This document shows positions 7,108 through 8,730 of a stretch of 8,730 nucleotides of DNA, piece by piece. The stretch's first letter is position 1, and every line of letters begins with the position of its first letter. The notes beneath the pieces were generated by a model. The model was given only the letters and a program-made list of their open reading frames with translations, had not been told where the DNA came from and did no database searches. The stretch spans positions 1-8,730 of the forward strand of contig JBFXHL010000098.1 in NCBI GenBank assembly GCA_050177075.1, in the 5' to 3' direction. The position numbers and the translations under genes are program-made. This DNA comes from UBA2239 sp050177075 (GTDB taxonomy: Bacteria; Pseudomonadota; Gammaproteobacteria; Burkholderiales; UBA9220).

Positions 7108-8313
7108 GTGGCCATGACCGAGTTGGATGACGTGTTACGCATTATCAAGCGGGGCAGCAACGAGCTGCTGGTGGAAAGCGAACTGAAAGATAAGCTGGCG
7201 ACGGGCAAGCCCCTGCGGGTCAAGGCGGGCTTCGATCCCACCGCGCCGGACCTGCACCTCGGCCATACGGTACTGCTGAACAAGATGCGGCAGTTGCAGG
7301 ACCTGGGGCACCATGCCCTGTTCCTCATCGGCGATTTCACCGGCATGATCGGCGACCCTACCGGCAAGAGCGCCACCCGCCCGCCGCTGACCCGGGAGCA
7401 GGTGCAGGAGAACGCCAAATCCTATACCGAACAGGTTTTCAAGATTCTCAAGCCGGAGCAGACCGAGGTGGTGTTCAACTCCACTTGGATGGACAAGATG
7501 AACGCCGCCGATATGATCAAGCTGGCGGCTACCCATACCGTGGCCCGAATGCTGGAGCGGGACGATTTCGAAAAACGGTATAAAGGTAACCAGCCCATCG
7601 CCATCCATGAGTTTCTCTATCCGCTCATTCAGGGCTACGACTCGGTAGTGCTGAAAGCCGACCTGGAGCTGGGGGGCACGGACCAGAAGTTCAACCTGCT
7701 GATGGGCCGGGAGTTGCAACGCCATTATCTCCAGCCCCATCAGTGCATTCTGACCATGCCTTTGCTCGAAGGCCTGGACGGCGTCAACAAGATGTCCAAA
7801 TCCCTGGGTAATTATGTCGGCATCACGGAAAGCCCGGAGCAGATCTTCGGCAAGCTGATGTCCGTGTCCGACGACCTGATGTGGCGCTATATAGAGTTGC
7901 TGTCCTTCGAGAGCCTCGAAACCATCGCCCGATGGAAGAAGGAAGTGGCGGAGGGGCGCAATCCACGGGATATCAAAGTGGCCTTCGCCCAGGAGATTAT
8001 CGCCCGTTTTCATAGCCGGGCCGACGCCGATCGGGCCCTGGCCGATTTCGAGGCGCGCTTCCGTCAGGGGGCGTTGCCGGACGAGATGCCGGAGTTCACG
8101 CTTGCGGCGGAGGGGGAGGGACTTTCCATCGTCCAGGCCCTGAAGCAGGCCGGCTTGACTGCCAGCACGTCGGAGGCGATGCGTATGATCGGCCAGGGCG
8201 GAATCAAGGCTGACGGCGAGAAAGTTAGCGACAAAGCGCTGGTGTTAGCCAAGGGGGCGACGGTGGTGCTGCAGGTGGGCAAGCGGAAATTCGCCCGCAT
8301 CACGATAGCCTAG
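7108..8313 (+). CDS. tyrS: Tyrosyl-tRNA synthetase TyrS
   Basis: A class I aminoacyl-tRNA synthetase that activates tyrosine with ATP and charges tRNA-Tyr in the cytoplasm. It has 401 residues, in the normal bacterial range. The Rossmann catalytic domain shows the HIGH-type motif HLGH (50-53, inside DPTAPDLHLGHT), IGDFTGMIGDPTG, LGGTDQKFNLLMGR for tyrosine and ATP binding, and KMSKS (228-232). The C-terminal part (about 335-401) is an S4-type RNA-binding domain that contacts the tRNA. The GTG at 7108 is preferred since AAGGAAG (7094-7100) lies 7 bases before it; the ATG at 7114 would be 13 bases away. It diverges from the M23 gene across a 142-bp AT-rich spacer (6966-7107), where I see no strong consensus promoter; the best tyrS candidate is a TTGAAT at 7056-7061 without a good -10. 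A clear terminator follows, isolating tyrS from the rRNA promoters. Confidence 0.97.
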   Translation: MAMTELDDVLRIIKRGSNELLVESELKDKLATGKPLRVKAGFDPTAPDLHLGHTVLLNKMRQLQDLGHHALFLIGDFTGMIGDPTGKSATRPPLTREQVQENAKSYTEQVFKILKPEQTEVVFNSTWMDKMNAADMIKLAATHTVARMLERDDFEKRYKGNQPIAIHEFLYPLIQGYDSVVLKADLELGGTDQKFNLLMGRELQRHYLQPHQCILTMPLLEGLDGVNKMSKSLGNYVGITESPEQIFGKLMSVSDDLMWRYIELLSFESLETIARWKKEVAEGRNPRDIKVAFAQEIIARFHSRADADRALADFEARFRQGALPDEMPEFTLAAEGEGLSIVQALKQAGLTASTSEAMRMIGQGGIKADGEKVSDKALVLAKGATVVLQVGKRKFARITIA

Positions 8314-8331
8314 AGGTCTGTTTTGTAAGGA

Positions 8332-8359
8332 GGCGGCAACCTTGCCGCCATATTTCTTT
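8332..8359 (+). terminator. Intrinsic terminator of tyrS
   Basis: GGCGGCAA (8332-8339) is perfectly complementary to TTGCCGCC (8342-8349), giving a 7- to 8-bp GC-rich hairpin. It is followed by the T-rich run TATTTCTTT (8351-8359). It lies 18 bases after the tyrS stop codon and just ahead of the first rRNA promoter. Confidence 0.85.
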
Positions 8360-8369
8360 CACAAACCCC

Positions 8370-8404
8370 TTGACCGCGTATTTTTGCTCCGTATAATGCG
8401 CACC
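8370..8404 (+). promoter_or_regulatory. rRNA operon promoter P1
   Basis: TTGACC (8370-8375) and a perfect TATAAT (8392-8397) are separated by 16 bases, the spacing typical of rRNA promoters. A GC-rich discriminator, GCGCACC, follows, and transcription should begin near 8402-8405. The T-rich terminator tail of tyrS falls at about -45 to -54, where an UP element would sit. The GC-rich discriminator suggests repression by ppGpp and DksA (inference from known rRNA promoters). Confidence 0.85.
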
Positions 8405-8459
8405 TTCTCGACGACCCCATGGGCGACGCGGGAAGCGAGAAAGCCGATTCCGAAAGGGG

Positions 8460-8494
8460 TTGACGATTTCGAAACGCGCTGTAAAATGCGCACC
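8460..8494 (+). promoter_or_regulatory. rRNA operon promoter P2
   Basis: TTGACG (8460-8465), a 16-base spacer and TAAAAT (8482-8487) are followed by the same GCGCACC discriminator as P1. The -35 lies exactly 90 bases after that of P1. The spacer contains the palindrome TTTCGAAA. The upstream region (8434-8454) has little A/T-tract character, so P2 may have a weaker UP element than P1 or P3. Confidence 0.83.
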
Positions 8495-8550
8495 TCTTCG
8501 AGCAAGCCGGTAGGTGGCGCGAAGGGCGAAAAAGAAAGCTCCGAAAGGGG

Positions 8551-8585
8551 TTGACGATTTCGAAAGGTGCTGTAGAATGCGCACC
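8551..8585 (+). promoter_or_regulatory. rRNA operon promoter P3
   Basis: TTGACG (8551-8556), a 16-base spacer and TAGAAT (8573-8578) are followed again by GCGCACC. The -35 lies 91 bases after that of P2. An A-rich stretch at 8529-8538 (GAAAAAGAAA) occupies the UP-element position. Being nearest the antitermination signals and the 16S gene, it contributes the shortest leader. Confidence 0.85.
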
Positions 8586-8730
8586 TCGCTTCGACGAACG
8601 AAGCAACGCTCTTTAAAAATCTAACAGCCGATAAGTGTGGGCGCTTGTTACGAGCAGCCGGTTTTCGGACCGGTGAGCTTAAAAGTAAGTAATGAGTGCT
8701 TATATTTGGCGCAATACGTCAGATTGAGTA
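8586..8730 (+). other. 16S rRNA precursor leader (16S gene beyond the right edge)
   Basis: After boxA the leader contains a boxC-like GTGTGGGCGC (8635-8644) and a hairpin with CCGGT (8658-8662) pairing with ACCGG (8669-8673). An AT-rich stretch follows, to the window end. The text around AACAGCCGATAAGTGTGGGC resembles betaproteobacterial 16S leaders that I recall. No mature 16S start (AGAGTTTGAT) occurs inside the window, so the gene should begin shortly beyond 8730. The leader would pair with sequence after 16S to form the RNase III processing stem, which cannot be checked here. No coding region is present in 8314-8730. Confidence 0.8.
8588..8619 (+). promoter_or_regulatory. rRNA antitermination site: boxB-like hairpin and boxA
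   Basis: GCTTCG (8588-8593) and CGAAGC (8599-8604) form a 6-bp hairpin with loop ACGAA, resembling boxB. Four bases later comes GCTCTTTAAAAA (8608-8619), close to the rRNA boxA consensus TGCTCTTTAACAA, the binding site for NusB and S10 in the antitermination complex. The order and the position immediately after the last promoter match rRNA operon leaders. Confidence 0.82.

Larger units (their letters stand above)
8449..8587 (+). repeat. Direct repeat of 48 bp carrying promoters P2 and P3
   Basis: Positions 8449-8496 and 8540-8587 align without gaps at a 91-base offset and differ at only 3 of 48 positions. The first 26 bases of each copy are identical. The copies contain the whole promoter from the region before the -35 through the discriminator and are separated by 43 unrelated bases. 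The P1 segment shares only the -35/-10 skeleton and the discriminator. Confidence 0.9.

Noticed and set aside
7135..8013. A 292-codon minus-strand frame inside tyrS
   Set aside because: It is the reverse of a full TyrS with HIGH and KMSKS motifs and shows no motif of its own.
8475..8585. Short inverted repeats flanking the -10 of P2 (GCGC/GCGC) and P3 (GGTGC/GCACC)
   Set aside because: The arms are only 4-5 bases long, one arm is the shared discriminator, and two cases are too few to claim co-variation.
8300..8606. Short overlapping open frames (70-98 codons) in the rRNA promoter region
   Set aside because: The repeated peptide segments come from the duplicated promoter sequence, and the region is fully explained by the terminator, promoters and boxA.

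Overview
The window reads as chromosomal DNA of a GC-rich betaproteobacterium. Rhodocyclales (Azospira/Dechloromonas-like) is my best guess, and it is inference only. The clues are the character of the Rep, TyrS and AnmK proteins, the anmK / M23 peptidase / tyrS neighbourhood that I recall from betaproteobacteria, and an rRNA leader of betaproteobacterial type. There are no transposases, integrases, phage genes or CRISPR arrays, and nothing looks recently transferred. Almost all the sequence belongs to known housekeeping families.

Left part (1-2700): the 3' three quarters of the DNA helicase gene rep runs rightward. It converges, through one bidirectional hairpin terminator, on a leftward gene for a membrane-anchored two-heme cytochrome c. 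Middle part (2699-4545): a tRNA-Arg(CCG) gene, then nikR (nickel-responsive repressor, GTG start, unusually His-rich C-terminal tail), a probable terminator, and a conserved hypothetical protein with degenerate EF-hand calcium loops. The stop codon of that last gene overlaps the stop codon of the convergent anmK by 3 bases.

Right part (4542-8730): a leftward two-gene unit encodes an envelope M23 metallopeptidase (MepM/OapA-like) and then the murein-recycling kinase AnmK. AnmK starts at TTG only 9 bases after the peptidase stop and in the same frame. One protein probably cuts peptidoglycan cross-links, and the other salvages the anhydro-MurNAc released during wall turnover. Divergent from them is tyrS (tyrosyl-tRNA synthetase), ending in a clear intrinsic terminator.

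The last 370 bases hold the control region of a ribosomal RNA operon. It has three tandem sigma70 promoters about 90 bp apart, with a shared GC-rich discriminator, followed by a boxB-like hairpin, a boxA antitermination element, a boxC-like motif and the 16S leader. The 16S gene itself lies past the right edge.

I did not find a convincing undescribed multi-gene system. The observations most worth following up are the periodic triple rRNA promoter, the His-rich tail of NikR with a possible operator, the orphan EF-hand-like protein, and the in-frame M23-anmK junction.
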